Shown here piece by piece: positions 38,140 through 46,463 of a DNA stretch of 64,000 nt. The stretch comes from Micromonospora globbae (GTDB lineage: Bacteria > Actinomycetota > Actinomycetes > Mycobacteriales > Micromonosporaceae). Location of the stretch: NCBI RefSeq assembly GCF_003610785.1, contig NZ_RAQQ01000023.1, forward strand, positions 38,432 to 102,431. Reading direction: 5' to 3'. Every line of letters starts with the position of its first letter. Position 1 is the first letter of the stretch. The position numbers and the translations under genes are program-made. Under the pieces are notes generated by a model. That model had not been told where the DNA came from. It worked only from the letters and a program-made list of their open reading frames with translations, and did not search any database.

Positions 38140-39096
38140 TCAGGCGACGCCGCGCCGCCGGTCCACCGCGACGTACGAGCCGGGTTGGCTCTTGGCCACC
38201 GACTTCATCTCGCTGGCGACCGCGATCGCCTCGAGCGGGTCGGTGAATCGCTTGTCCGAGTCGGAGAGGGAGACGCCGATCGAGAGCGTGACCAGCGCGG
38301 CCCGGCGGATGTTGCCCCGCCGGTCCTTGAGTTCGACGAAGCCCCGCTCCCGGTCGACGGGGTCGTAGAGCGAGTCCGCCGCCTTCTCGAAGTCCACCAC
38401 CGCCCGCGAGGTCAGCGGCCGGACCTGGTCCGGCGCGCAGACGATGACGAAGTCGTCGCCGCCGACGTGGCCCAGGAACGCCGGCGGCAGCCCGACCGAG
38501 ACCACCGCCCGGTGCAGGCTGCGCGCCAGCGCCGAGATGAAGTCGTCGCCGCGGACGAAGCCGTACCGGTCGTTGACGCTCTTGAACCGGTCGATGTCGA
38601 TGTACCCGACGGCGTAGTCGGTGCCGCTGCGCACCCGGTCGGCGATCTCCCGCCGGATCCGGCTGTTGCCCGGCAGGCCGGTCAGCGGGGAGACCTCCCG
38701 GAACTCCTTGTTGCGGCGCAGGGTGGAACTGACCCGGGCCACCAGCTCGGCGGTGTCGAACGGCTTGACCAGGTAGTCGTCCGCGCCCGCGCTGAGACCG
38801 TGCACCTTGTCCACGGTCATCCCCTTGGCGGTGAGCATGATCACCGGCAGGGCGGAGGTCATGGGATCGGCCCGCAGCCGGCGGGTCAGCTCCAGGCCGT
38901 CGATCCTCGGCATCATGAGGTCGACCACCGCGAGGTCGGGCCGCTGCCGCTCGATGACCTCGAGCGCCTCCTGGCCGTCGCCGGCGAGGAGCACCTCGAA
39001 GCCGTGCAGGCGGAGGTTGAACTCGACGAAACGCGCGATGTCCTCGTCGTCGTCGACGACGAGGATGACGTCCGGGCGCTCCCCCGCCGGCTCCAC
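38140..39096 (-). CDS. Response regulator with GGDEF-like output domain
   Basis: 318 residues. Receiver domain 1-125: 'VILVVDDDEDIARFVEFNLR' with the acidic pocket, phospho-acceptor Asp in 'DLAVVDLMMPRIDGLEL', and Lys in 'GADDYLVKPFDTAEL'. GGDEF domain about 135-310: 'SPLTGLPGNSRIRREI', 'YIDIDRFKSVNDRYGFVRGD' and the signature written GGDDF in 'GHVGGDDFVIVC'. The RxxD inhibitory site normally five residues upstream is missing ('PAFL'). It could be a c-di-GMP synthase without product inhibition or a degenerate sensor. GTG start, one base after the rpe stop. Confidence 0.9.
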   Translation of the reverse strand: MEPAGERPDVILVVDDDEDIARFVEFNLRLHGFEVLLAGDGQEALEVIERQRPDLAVVDLMMPRIDGLELTRRLRADPMTSALPVIMLTAKGMTVDKVHGLSAGADDYLVKPFDTAELVARVSSTLRRNKEFREVSPLTGLPGNSRIRREIADRVRSGTDYAVGYIDIDRFKSVNDRYGFVRGDDFISALARSLHRAVVSVGLPPAFLGHVGGDDFVIVCAPDQVRPLTSRAVVDFEKAADSLYDPVDRERGFVELKDRRGNIRRAALVTLSIGVSLSDSDKRFTDPLEAIAVASEMKSVAKSQPGSYVAVDRRRGVA

Positions 39097-39097
39097 G

Positions 39098-39778
39098 TCA
39101 GGCCCCGGAGGCCGCGCGTTCCGCGAGCGCCCGCAGCCGGCGCACCGCCTCGGCGGGGTCGTCGGCGCCGTAGACGGCCGTGCCGGCGACGAACGCGTCG
39201 GCGCCCGCCTCGGCCGCCTGCGCGATGGTGTCGGCGGCGATCCCGCCGTCGACCTCGATGCGCAGCTCCAGGTGACCGGCGGCGACGTGCCGGCGGGCCG
39301 TGCGGACCTTCTCCAGCAGCTCGGGGATGAAGCGCTGCCCGCCGAAACCGGCCTTGATCGTCATGATCAGCAGGGTGTCGAAGCTCGGCAGCAGCTCGAG
39401 GTACGGCTCGATCGGGGTGTCCCGGTCGATCGCCAGCCCGGCCTTCGCGCCGGCGGAACGCAGATCCTTGGCCAGCGCCACCGGGTTGTCACAGGCCTCG
39501 GCGTGGAAGGTCACGTTGTACGCCCCGGCGTCGGCGTAGCCGGGGGCCCACCGGCGCGGATCCTCGATCATCAGGTGCACGTCGAACGGAAGCTCGGTGG
39601 CCGCCCGCAGGCTCTGCACCACCGGTAGGCCGATGGTCAGGTTCGGCACGAAGTGGTTGTCCATGACGTCGACGTGCAGCCAGTCGGCGGCCTCCTCGAC
39701 GGCACGGACCTCATCGGCGAGGCGGGCGAAGTCGGCGGCCAGGATGCTCGGCGCGACGATCGGCGGCGGTACGGTCAC
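39098..39778 (-). CDS. rpe: Ribulose-phosphate 3-epimerase
   Basis: 226 residues from GTG 39778, which yields the usual 'PPIVAPSILAADFARLADEV'. TIM barrel with metal ligands in 'WLHVDVMDNHFVPNLTIG' and 'DVHLMIEDPRRW', and 'GFGGQRFIPELLEKV', 'RIEVDGGIAADTI', where the second catalytic Asp lies. Pentose phosphate pathway. Followed by the response regulator gene after one base, likely cotranscribed. Confidence 0.96.
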   Translation of the reverse strand: MTVPPPIVAPSILAADFARLADEVRAVEEAADWLHVDVMDNHFVPNLTIGLPVVQSLRAATELPFDVHLMIEDPRRWAPGYADAGAYNVTFHAEACDNPVALAKDLRSAGAKAGLAIDRDTPIEPYLELLPSFDTLLIMTIKAGFGGQRFIPELLEKVRTARRHVAAGHLELRIEVDGGIAADTIAQAAEAGADAFVAGTAVYGADDPAEAVRRLRALAERAASGA

Positions 39779-40027
39779 CGGGCCAGTGTACGAACGCCGG
39801 CACGGCCGGCGACGGGCACGGCACCATCCGGGACGAGCCGTGACCCGGGGGTGACCCGTGGTGCAGAATTGGCGATCCGGGCGGGCGAATCCGGACGAGG
39901 AGGCGTCCGCGTCTGGCCGATCGACCGAAACGCGACGACACTCCAACGGGGACGGTGACGTGTGCCGGCGCCGGGGCGCCCGCCGCGCACCGGCCCCGCG
40001 GTCACCAGGTTCCGGAAAGGGCGGACG

Positions 40028-40921
40028 ATGCGACGGTGGCGACGTCGGCTGGCAGTGCTGGCGCTGACCGGCGTGGTGGCGGCCCTGCTGGGCGGCTGCC
40101 TACGGCCGGACGCCGCCGACGGCGACCTGGTCGACGACTGGCCCGCGATGCGGGCCCCGCGACCGTTCGTCCCGGCCACCGACACGTGCCTGCCACGGAT
40201 CACCCCGGTCGTGCAGGCGGGCACCTACGAGACGGTGCCGTGCTCCCGCAGCCACCTCGCCGAGGCGGTGCACGTCGGCACGTTCGACGCGGACGAGGCG
40301 GCGCCCCGGCCCGGGCCGGGCTCGCCGGCGCTGCGCGCCGCGCGGGCCGAGTGCGACCAGCGGGCGCGGGAGGTGCTCGGCGGTGACTGGCACGCGGCCC
40401 GGCTGACCCTGCACATCGCGCTGCCGTCGGCGGCCGGCTGGGCCGGCGGCGCCCGGTGGTTCCGCTGCGACCTCAGCGAGACCGACAGCATCGACAACAC
40501 CCGCCCGGTCAACCGCACCGGCAGCCTGCGCGGCGCGATGATCGGTGACTCGCCGCTCATCCACCGCTGCTTCGACCCCAAGCTGATCGGCGGGAACCTG
40601 AACTACATGGAGCCGGTGCTGTGCACCGAACCGCACCGCGCCGAGTTCGTCGGCGTGTACGTCGAGCGGGACATGAGCTGGGAGACGTTCAGCGCCTCCG
40701 CCGACGGGGTGCACCGCCGCTGCATGGCGCTGATCGCCACGTTCGCGGCGGTGCCCAACAACAGCGAGCTGGCCTACCGGGTGGGATCCATCTTCTACCC
40801 GCCGTCGAAGCGGGAGTGGGAGGAGGGCGACCGGGGGGTGCGCTGTTTCCTGTGGAGCGACGACCGGAAGCTCACCCGGTCCATGCGGGGCGTGGGGCCG
40901 CGGGGACTGCCCGCGATCTGA
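40028..40921 (+). CDS. Septum-formation-type lipoprotein, copy 1
   Basis: 297 residues. Twin-arginine-like basic start 'MRRWRRRLAVLALTG' with lipobox 'LLGGCLRPD' (Cys about 24), so it is exported and lipid anchored. Two homologous halves each contain Cys and a 'H..E.V' motif ('CSRSHLAEAVHVGTF' and 'CTEPHRAEFVGVYV'), and the middle has 'WAGGARWFRCDLSETDSID'. This repeat is typical of the septum-formation domain family of actinobacteria, of unproven function. Paired with a paralogue 88 bp downstream. Confidence 0.8.
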   Translation: MRRWRRRLAVLALTGVVAALLGGCLRPDAADGDLVDDWPAMRAPRPFVPATDTCLPRITPVVQAGTYETVPCSRSHLAEAVHVGTFDADEAAPRPGPGSPALRAARAECDQRAREVLGGDWHAARLTLHIALPSAAGWAGGARWFRCDLSETDSIDNTRPVNRTGSLRGAMIGDSPLIHRCFDPKLIGGNLNYMEPVLCTEPHRAEFVGVYVERDMSWETFSASADGVHRRCMALIATFAAVPNNSELAYRVGSIFYPPSKREWEEGDRGVRCFLWSDDRKLTRSMRGVGPRGLPAI

Positions 40922-41009
40922 GCGGCGGTGCCGTATGCTGCTGCGCCGTGGCGCAACCGGTCGATGATCGCCGGTGGGACGTGACCACGGTCGGCGGGGA
41001 GGTCGGCGG

Positions 41010-41897
41010 ATGCGACGGTGGTGGACGGCGGCCGTGACGGGCGCGCTGGTGGCGCTGGCCCTCACCGGGTGCGCGCCGGCCGGCCTCGACACGGACCTCA
41101 CCGACGACTGGCCGGCGCTGGCCGCCGCCGAGGCGTTCGTTCCCGAGGCGGGCGTCTGCCACCTCGCCGTCCAGGACGTCGGCTACCTGAGCGCGTACAA
41201 CCCCGTCGACTGCGGCGAGTCGCACCGGGCCGAGACGCTGTACGTCGGCACGCTCTCCGGCGCCGCGGCGGAGCGCGGCACACCTCCGCCCGCCGGTTCG
41301 GCGGGGATGCGGGCCGCCCGGGCGCAGTGCGACCGGGAGGTCAGCAAGGCCGTCGGCGCCGACTGGCGCGGCGGGCGGCTCGGCGTCGGGGTCGTCTTCC
41401 CGTCCCCCGCGGCGTGGGCGGGCGGCGCCCGGTGGTTCCGCTGCGACGTCAGCGAGACCACGAGCCTCGACGAGCCCGGTGTCAGCCTGCGGCAGGGGAC
41501 GCTGCGCGGCGCGCTGAAGGGCGACTCGGCGCTGGCGCACCGCTGCTTCAACCCCAAGCTCGACGGCGACGACATCACGGAGATGAGGGCGGTCTCCTGC
41601 ACCGCCAAGCACCACGCCGAGTTCGTGGGCGTCTACCAGGCTCCCGACGTCAGCTACGCCCAGTTCTCCGAGGCCACCCTGCGTACGCACAAGGCGTGCC
41701 GGAAGCTGATCGCCAAGTACGCGGCGGTGCCGGACGACGCCAACGTCCAGTACCGGGCCGGGACGATCTTCTACCACCCGTACGAGCAGGAGTGGAAGGA
41801 CGGCAACCGCGGTGTGCAGTGCTTCCTCTGGGTCAGCGACCGCTCCCTCACCCGCTCGATGAAGGGCGCCGGCAGCAAGGCCCTCCCCATCCGCTGA
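41010..41897 (+). CDS. Septum-formation-type lipoprotein, copy 2
   Basis: 295 residues; GGGGAGG precedes the ATG. Lipobox 'LALTGCAPA'. Same layout as copy 1, including 'DLTDDWPALAAAEAFVPEAG', 'CGESHRAETLYVGTL', the almost identical 'WAGGARWFRCDVSETTSLDE' and 'CTAKHHAEFVGVYQ'. Clearly a tandem duplication with considerable divergence. TATGCT at 40928-40933 could be a -10 box of its own promoter. Confidence 0.8.
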   Translation: MRRWWTAAVTGALVALALTGCAPAGLDTDLTDDWPALAAAEAFVPEAGVCHLAVQDVGYLSAYNPVDCGESHRAETLYVGTLSGAAAERGTPPPAGSAGMRAARAQCDREVSKAVGADWRGGRLGVGVVFPSPAAWAGGARWFRCDVSETTSLDEPGVSLRQGTLRGALKGDSALAHRCFNPKLDGDDITEMRAVSCTAKHHAEFVGVYQAPDVSYAQFSEATLRTHKACRKLIAKYAAVPDDANVQYRAGTIFYHPYEQEWKDGNRGVQCFLWVSDRSLTRSMKGAGSKALPIR

Positions 41898-41899
41898 CC

Positions 41900-41932
41900 C
41901 CGTCGGCCCGCCTCCGCGGGGCGCGCCGACGG
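41900..41932. terminator. Hairpin after the septum-type genes
   Basis: ccgtcggc (41900-41907) pairs with gccgacgg (41925-41932), with further G/C pairing possible in the loop. It lies between two convergent stop codons. Confidence 0.6.
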
Positions 41933-41947
41933 CCCGCCCCGCGCCGC

Positions 41948-43474
41948 TCAGCCGCGGCGGAGCACGGCGAGGAACATCGCGTCGGTGCCGTGGCGGTGCG
42001 GCCACAGCTGCACCGTCGGCCCGTCGCCCAACCCCGGCATGCCGGCCGGCAGCAGCGGCCGCGCGTCGACGAAGTCCACCGGGACACCGGAGCGGCGCGC
42101 CGCCTCGGTGACCGTCACGTGCGTCTCCACCGTGTGCGGCGAGCAGGTGACGTAGGCGACGACGCCGCCGGGACGGACGGCGCGCAGCGCCGCACCCAGC
42201 AGCTCCCGCTGCAGGCGGGTCAGCGCCGGCAGGTCCGACGGCTGCCGCCGCCAGCGGGACTCGGGGCGGCGGCGCAGGGAGCCCAGCCCGGTGCAGGGCG
42301 CGTCGACCAGCACCCGGTCGAAGTGCTCCTCGGGAAGCTTCGGGTCCCGCCCTACGGTGCGGCCGTCGGTGTTCAGCACGGTCACCGGCAGTCCGCGGGT
42401 GGCCTGGGCGACCAGCCGGGCACGGTGCTCGGCCACCTCCACGGCCGTCAACCGCGCGTCGCGCTGCGCCGCGAGGGCGCCGAGCAGCCCCGACTTGCCG
42501 CCCGGACCCGCGCAGAGATCCAGCCAGCGCCCGTCCGGCCCGTCCAGCGGCGCCACGGCGAGGGCGTTCGCCACGAGCTGGGAACCCTCGTCCTGGACGT
42601 GCGCGCGTCCCTCGACGACGGCCGGAAGGTCACCGGGAGCGCCGCCGGAGAGGTACACGGCGTACGGCGAGAAGGCGCCAGGGGCGCCGCCCACCTCGTC
42701 GGCCAGCTCGACCGGGTCGGCGAGCCCCGGCCGGGCGCACAGGTGCACGGGTGGACGCTCGTTGTCCTCGATGAGCAGCCGGGTGGTCTCGCCGAGGTCC
42801 CCGCCGAGCGCCTCGGCGAACGCCCGCACCACCCACTGCGGGTGGCTGTAGGCCAGCGCCAGGTGGCCGATCGGGTCGCTCTCCATGCTCGGGGCGAGTC
42901 GCTCCACCCAGGCGTCGGCGTCCCGGCCGGCGACCTCCCGCAGCACGGCGTTGGCGAAACCGGTGGCGCCGGGGCCCACCGCGCGGACCAGGTCGACGGT
43001 CGAGGAGACGGCGGCGTGCGCCGGCACCCGCGTGTGCAGCAGCTGGTACGCCCCGAGCCGCAGCGCGTCGCGTACCGGCGGGTCGATGCGCTCCACGTCC
43101 CGGCCGGCCGCGGCGGTGAGGATCGCGTCGAGGGTGCCGAGGTGGCGCAGCGTGCCGTAGGTCAGTTCGGTGGCGAAGGCCGCGTCCCGGCCGACCAGCC
43201 CCTCCTCACGGAGGATGGCCGGCAGGACGAGGTTGGCGAACGCGTCGTCCCGGTGCACGGCCGCCACGGCCTCGTACGCCGCGTGCCGGGGCCGGTCCAC
43301 GGCTGGCCGGGGGCCGCGCCGGGCCGTCCGCCCGTCCGCCGGGCGACCGCCGTCACGCCGGCCGCTCCGCCGGCGGTCGGAGTCGCCGGGCCGACGCTCG
43401 TCGGCGGGACCGTCGCCGTGCCGGCGACCGGAGTCGGCGGGCCGGTCGTCGCGGGCCGGCCCGGGGGCGGTCAC
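41948..43474 (-). CDS. rsmB: RsmB/Sun-type 16S rRNA cytosine-5 methyltransferase
   Basis: 508 residues. GTG at 43474 overlaps the fmt stop (GTGA). Residues 1-60 are an Arg/Asp/Gly-rich disordered extension. Then a NusB-like RNA-binding domain ('AYEAVAAVHRDDAFANLVLP', 'ELTYGTLRHLGTLDAILTAA') and the methyltransferase domain with 'LDLCAGPGGKSGLLGALA' (SAM), 'VDAPCTGLGSLRRRPESRW' (motif IV Cys) and 'VAYVTCSPHTVETHVTV' (motif VI catalytic Cys). Modifies C967-equivalent of 16S rRNA. Part of def-fmt-rsmB. Confidence 0.94.
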   Translation of the reverse strand: MTAPGPARDDRPADSGRRHGDGPADERRPGDSDRRRSGRRDGGRPADGRTARRGPRPAVDRPRHAAYEAVAAVHRDDAFANLVLPAILREEGLVGRDAAFATELTYGTLRHLGTLDAILTAAAGRDVERIDPPVRDALRLGAYQLLHTRVPAHAAVSSTVDLVRAVGPGATGFANAVLREVAGRDADAWVERLAPSMESDPIGHLALAYSHPQWVVRAFAEALGGDLGETTRLLIEDNERPPVHLCARPGLADPVELADEVGGAPGAFSPYAVYLSGGAPGDLPAVVEGRAHVQDEGSQLVANALAVAPLDGPDGRWLDLCAGPGGKSGLLGALAAQRDARLTAVEVAEHRARLVAQATRGLPVTVLNTDGRTVGRDPKLPEEHFDRVLVDAPCTGLGSLRRRPESRWRRQPSDLPALTRLQRELLGAALRAVRPGGVVAYVTCSPHTVETHVTVTEAARRSGVPVDFVDARPLLPAGMPGLGDGPTVQLWPHRHGTDAMFLAVLRRG

Positions 43475-44412
43475 GCCAGTTCCTCTCCGGCGGCGACCCG
43501 GGCGCCGCGCGCCCAGTCGGTCGCCGGCATCGCCCGCTTGCCCGCGGCGCGCACCTCGCCGAGGCGGACGGGGACGGTGGCCGTGCCCACGAGCACGCGC
43601 GACTTCTCCACCCGCAGCTCGCCCGGCTTCAGCTCGGGCCCGTCGGTCACCGGGGTGACCGGGCCCAGCTTGACCCGCTCGCCCCGGAAGGTGCTCCACG
43701 GGCCGGGCGCCGGGGTGCAGGCGCGGATGCGCCGGTCGACCGCGAAGGCCGGGTCGGTCCAGCGGACGCGGGCGTCCTCGACGGTCAGCTTCGGCGCCAG
43801 GGACACCCCGTCGGCGGGCTGCGGCTCGGCGCGGGCGGTGCCGTCCTCGATCGCGTCGAGCACGGCGACCAGCAGACCGGCGCCCGACTCCGCGAGCCGC
43901 TCCAGCAGGTCCCCGGACGTGTCGGTGGGGCGGATCTCGTCGGTCAGGGTGCCGTAGACCGGGCCGGTGTCCAGCCCCTCCTCCAACTGGAAGACGCTGG
44001 CGCCGGTCACCTCGTCGCCGTGCAGGACGGCGTGCTGGACGGGCGCCGCGCCGCGCCAGGCCGGGAGCAGGGAGAAGTGCAGGTTGATCCAACCGTGCCG
44101 GGGGATCTCCAGGGCGGCCGGCGGCACCAGCGCCCCGTACGCCACCACCGGCACGCAGTCCGGCGCGAGGTCGCGCAGCCGGGCCAGGAACTCCGGCTCG
44201 CGCGGGCGGGCCGGGGTGAGCACCTCGACACCGTGCTCGTCGGCCCACGCCCCGACCGGGGAGCGGCTGAGGCCCCGCCCCCGCCCGGCGGGCGCGTCGG
44301 GGCGGGTCACCACGGCCACCAGCTCATGCCGGGAGGCGGCGACGGCGGCCAGGGACGGGACGGCGACGGCCGGCGTACCGGCGAAGATCACACGCACCGG
44401 CCGCTCACCCAC
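43471..44412 (-). CDS. fmt: Methionyl-tRNA formyltransferase
   Basis: 313 residues. 'RVIFAGTPAVAVPSLAAV' starts the hydrolase-like fold; 'GWINLHFSLLPAWRGAAPVQ' has the catalytic Asn/His/Asp region with SLLP...RG, and 'GDEVTGASVFQLEEGLDTGP' follows. Formylates initiator Met-tRNA. The GTG start overlaps the end of def by 8 bp. Gene order def-fmt-rsmB is widespread. Confidence 0.96.
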   Translation of the reverse strand: MGERPVRVIFAGTPAVAVPSLAAVAASRHELVAVVTRPDAPAGRGRGLSRSPVGAWADEHGVEVLTPARPREPEFLARLRDLAPDCVPVVAYGALVPPAALEIPRHGWINLHFSLLPAWRGAAPVQHAVLHGDEVTGASVFQLEEGLDTGPVYGTLTDEIRPTDTSGDLLERLAESGAGLLVAVLDAIEDGTARAEPQPADGVSLAPKLTVEDARVRWTDPAFAVDRRIRACTPAPGPWSTFRGERVKLGPVTPVTDGPELKPGELRVEKSRVLVGTATVPVRLGEVRAAGKRAMPATDWARGARVAAGEELA

Positions 44413-44971
44413 CCAGGCCGAACGGGCTGCCGGCGGCCGGGCCGTGCGGGCTGAGCTTGACCACCGGCGGGGCGGCCGGGTCGTACCACTCCGCCTGGCG
44501 GATCGCCTTCATGGCCTCCTTGCGCCCGGCCGGGTCGAGCCGGTCGATGAAGAGCACCCCGTCGAGGTGGTCGGTCTCGTGCTGGACGCAGCGGGCCATC
44601 AGCCCGGTGCCGACGATCTGCACCGGGTCGCCGTAGCCGTTGAAGCCCTTGGCGATCACGTTCTGACGGCGCTTGGTGTCGAAGTAGAGCCCGGGGATGG
44701 ACAGGCAGCCCTCGGGGCCGTCCTGCTCCTCCTCGTCGGGGAACTCCAGCACGGGGTTGACCAGGTGACCGAGGACGTCGTCGACGTCGAAGGTGAACAC
44801 CCGCAGGCCCACCCCGAGCTGCGGCGCGGCGAGGCCGGCGCCGTTCTGCTCACGCATGGTGTCGGTCAGGTCGGCGATGAGCCGGCGCAGCTCGGCGTCG
44901 AAGTCGACGACCGGGTCGGCCGGCGTACGCAGCACCGGATCGCCGAACAGACGGATGGGCTGGACGGTCAC
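44405..44971 (-). CDS. def: Peptide deformylase
   Basis: 188 residues from GTG 44971, preceded by AAGGAG. The three metal motifs are intact: 'GAGLAAPQLGVGLRVF', 'EGCLSIPGLYFDTKR' (Cys ligand) and 'QHETDHLDGVLFID' (HExxH). Removes N-formyl groups from nascent proteins. TAGACT at 45018-45013 on the minus strand could be a -10 box. Confidence 0.97.
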   Translation of the reverse strand: MTVQPIRLFGDPVLRTPADPVVDFDAELRRLIADLTDTMREQNGAGLAAPQLGVGLRVFTFDVDDVLGHLVNPVLEFPDEEEQDGPEGCLSIPGLYFDTKRRQNVIAKGFNGYGDPVQIVGTGLMARCVQHETDHLDGVLFIDRLDPAGRKEAMKAIRQAEWYDPAAPPVVKLSPHGPAAGSPFGLGG

Positions 44972-45184
44972 GCGCAACGGCTCCTTCTGAGCGGGACGAT
45001 CGGGGCCGTACCAGTCTACGGAGTACCGGTGCGGGCCTCGGCCGGCGGACGGTGGTCGACCGCCGCCGGTGTGCCGAGCGTCACCGACCGGACGGCCACG
45101 CCGGTCCACGGCCGGCGCCCGGTGCCGGCGACGAGCCGCACCCGATGGTGCGGGCGTTCGCGGCCGGCAGGGCTCGCCCGTCCG

Positions 45185-45210
45185 CTGACCCGTTGACGTG
45201 GCCGGGTCAG
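45185..45210 (-). terminator. Hairpin at the end of the kinase/ParB-like gene
   Basis: ctgacccg (45185-45192) pairs with cgggtcag (45203-45210) around a 10-base loop; the stop codon lies in the second arm. The remaining about 210 bp up to def hold no gene; they are GC-rich with only a possible def promoter. Confidence 0.55.
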
Positions 45211-46190
45211 GCGCCGTGGCCGGGCTCGCCGGCCAGCACGGCGTCACCGCCGCGCACGGCGTGCTCCGGCAGCGGCAGCCGGATGCCGTGGGCGGCCTCC
45301 CAGTCGTAGACGATGCCGGGGCGGACCTGGGCGGTGAAGTAGTCGACGGCGCTCATCCCGCCGACCACCGGCTCGTCCACCTCGCCGACCAGCTGGGCCG
45401 GCACCAGGTGGAAGCCGCTCTGCAGGGCGGCGCTGAGCCGGCGGTGGCCGTCGACGACGAAGAAGTGCGCGCCGGTGTAGCCGATCCGCAGCGGCTCCAG
45501 CGCCTCGTCGCCGGCACCGGCGACCTCGCCCACGAACTCCGAGTCCCACAGCCCGCGCAGGGTGGCGATGTCCTCGGTCGGGTAGACGCGGGCCGGGTCG
45601 AGCAGCAGCAGCGGCGGCTCGTCGCGCAGCACGTCGGCGCCGAGCCGACCCTCGTACACCGCGACGATGTGCTCGATGACCTCCTCGGGCGCGGCCCGGG
45701 TGGTGTCGCAGATCAGGTCGTAGTTGCGCAGCCGGGCCTTGTCCACGCCGTAGCGCACGAGGAACCGGCTCCGCTCGCTCTCGCTGCGCTCGTGCAGCTT
45801 GGCCTTGGCCTCCTCCAGCGAGGTGTAGCTCTCCGCCGGCCCGGAGGGGCGGGCGAGCACCCGGCGGGCCGCCTCGCCCGGCTCGGTGATCATGTGTACC
45901 TTGAGCGCGTCGGTGAAGAAGTGCCACGCCAGCCGGGAGTCCATGACGAGGCGCTCGCCGGAGGCCGCGATGTCCCGCTGGAGCTGGTCGACGTAGCCGT
46001 CGACCGCCTGGTCGAGCTCGGCGTGCAGGTTGAGCTGGAGGGCGGTCATCTGCCGCTCCTGCGCCATCTGCCGGTAGAGGTCGCCGACGCTGACCCGGCG
46101 CATCCCCAGCCGCTTGGCGATCTCCACCGACACCGTGCTCTTGCCGCTGCCGAGGTCACCGTTGAAGACGATCGACTGACGAACGGTCAC
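45207..46190 (-). CDS. P-loop kinase fused to a ParB-like domain
   Basis: 327 residues from GTG 46190. N-terminal half resembles cytidylate/AAA_33 kinases: 'SIVFNGDLGSGKSTVSVEIA' (Walker A), 'RRVSVGDLYRQMAQERQMTA' and 'VMDSRLAWHFFTDALKVHMI'. The C-terminal third has 'GAHFFVVDGHRRLSAALQSG', matching the 'v.DGhrRl.Aa...g' core of ParB/Srx-fold domains. Nucleotide or small-molecule kinase activity is likely; the acceptor is unknown. The combination is seen in actinobacteria, but I know no assigned role. It stands alone between priA and def. Confidence 0.8.
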   Translation of the reverse strand: MTVRQSIVFNGDLGSGKSTVSVEIAKRLGMRRVSVGDLYRQMAQERQMTALQLNLHAELDQAVDGYVDQLQRDIAASGERLVMDSRLAWHFFTDALKVHMITEPGEAARRVLARPSGPAESYTSLEEAKAKLHERSESERSRFLVRYGVDKARLRNYDLICDTTRAAPEEVIEHIVAVYEGRLGADVLRDEPPLLLLDPARVYPTEDIATLRGLWDSEFVGEVAGAGDEALEPLRIGYTGAHFFVVDGHRRLSAALQSGFHLVPAQLVGEVDEPVVGGMSAVDYFTAQVRPGIVYDWEAAHGIRLPLPEHAVRGGDAVLAGEPGHGA

Positions 46191-46463
46191 GACTGGTCCA
46201 CCCCTGATCACCGGCTGATCGAACTCATCGTCACTGGTGTCGGGCCCGACGCGCTCCCGCGAGCGTCGCGCCGCCATGTGCCCGGCATGACGGGCGATGC
46301 TACCACCCTGGCCTCGGGCTCCCACCGCACGCGGCGTGCGACACCGCCCGCACCGCCGGCCACCGCCGCCGCGAAGAGCCCGCCGCCGCCGGCCCGGGAA
46401 GCCCGCCGCCGTCGCCGCGGCAAGCCGACCGCCGCCGGCGCCGGACGCCGGCTGCCGCCGCAG

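Noticed and set aside
46191..46463. Small proline/arginine-rich gene between priA and the kinase gene
   Set aside because: Open frames exist on both strands but show only low-complexity composition and no start signals. I see nothing else convincing in this 273-bp spacer.
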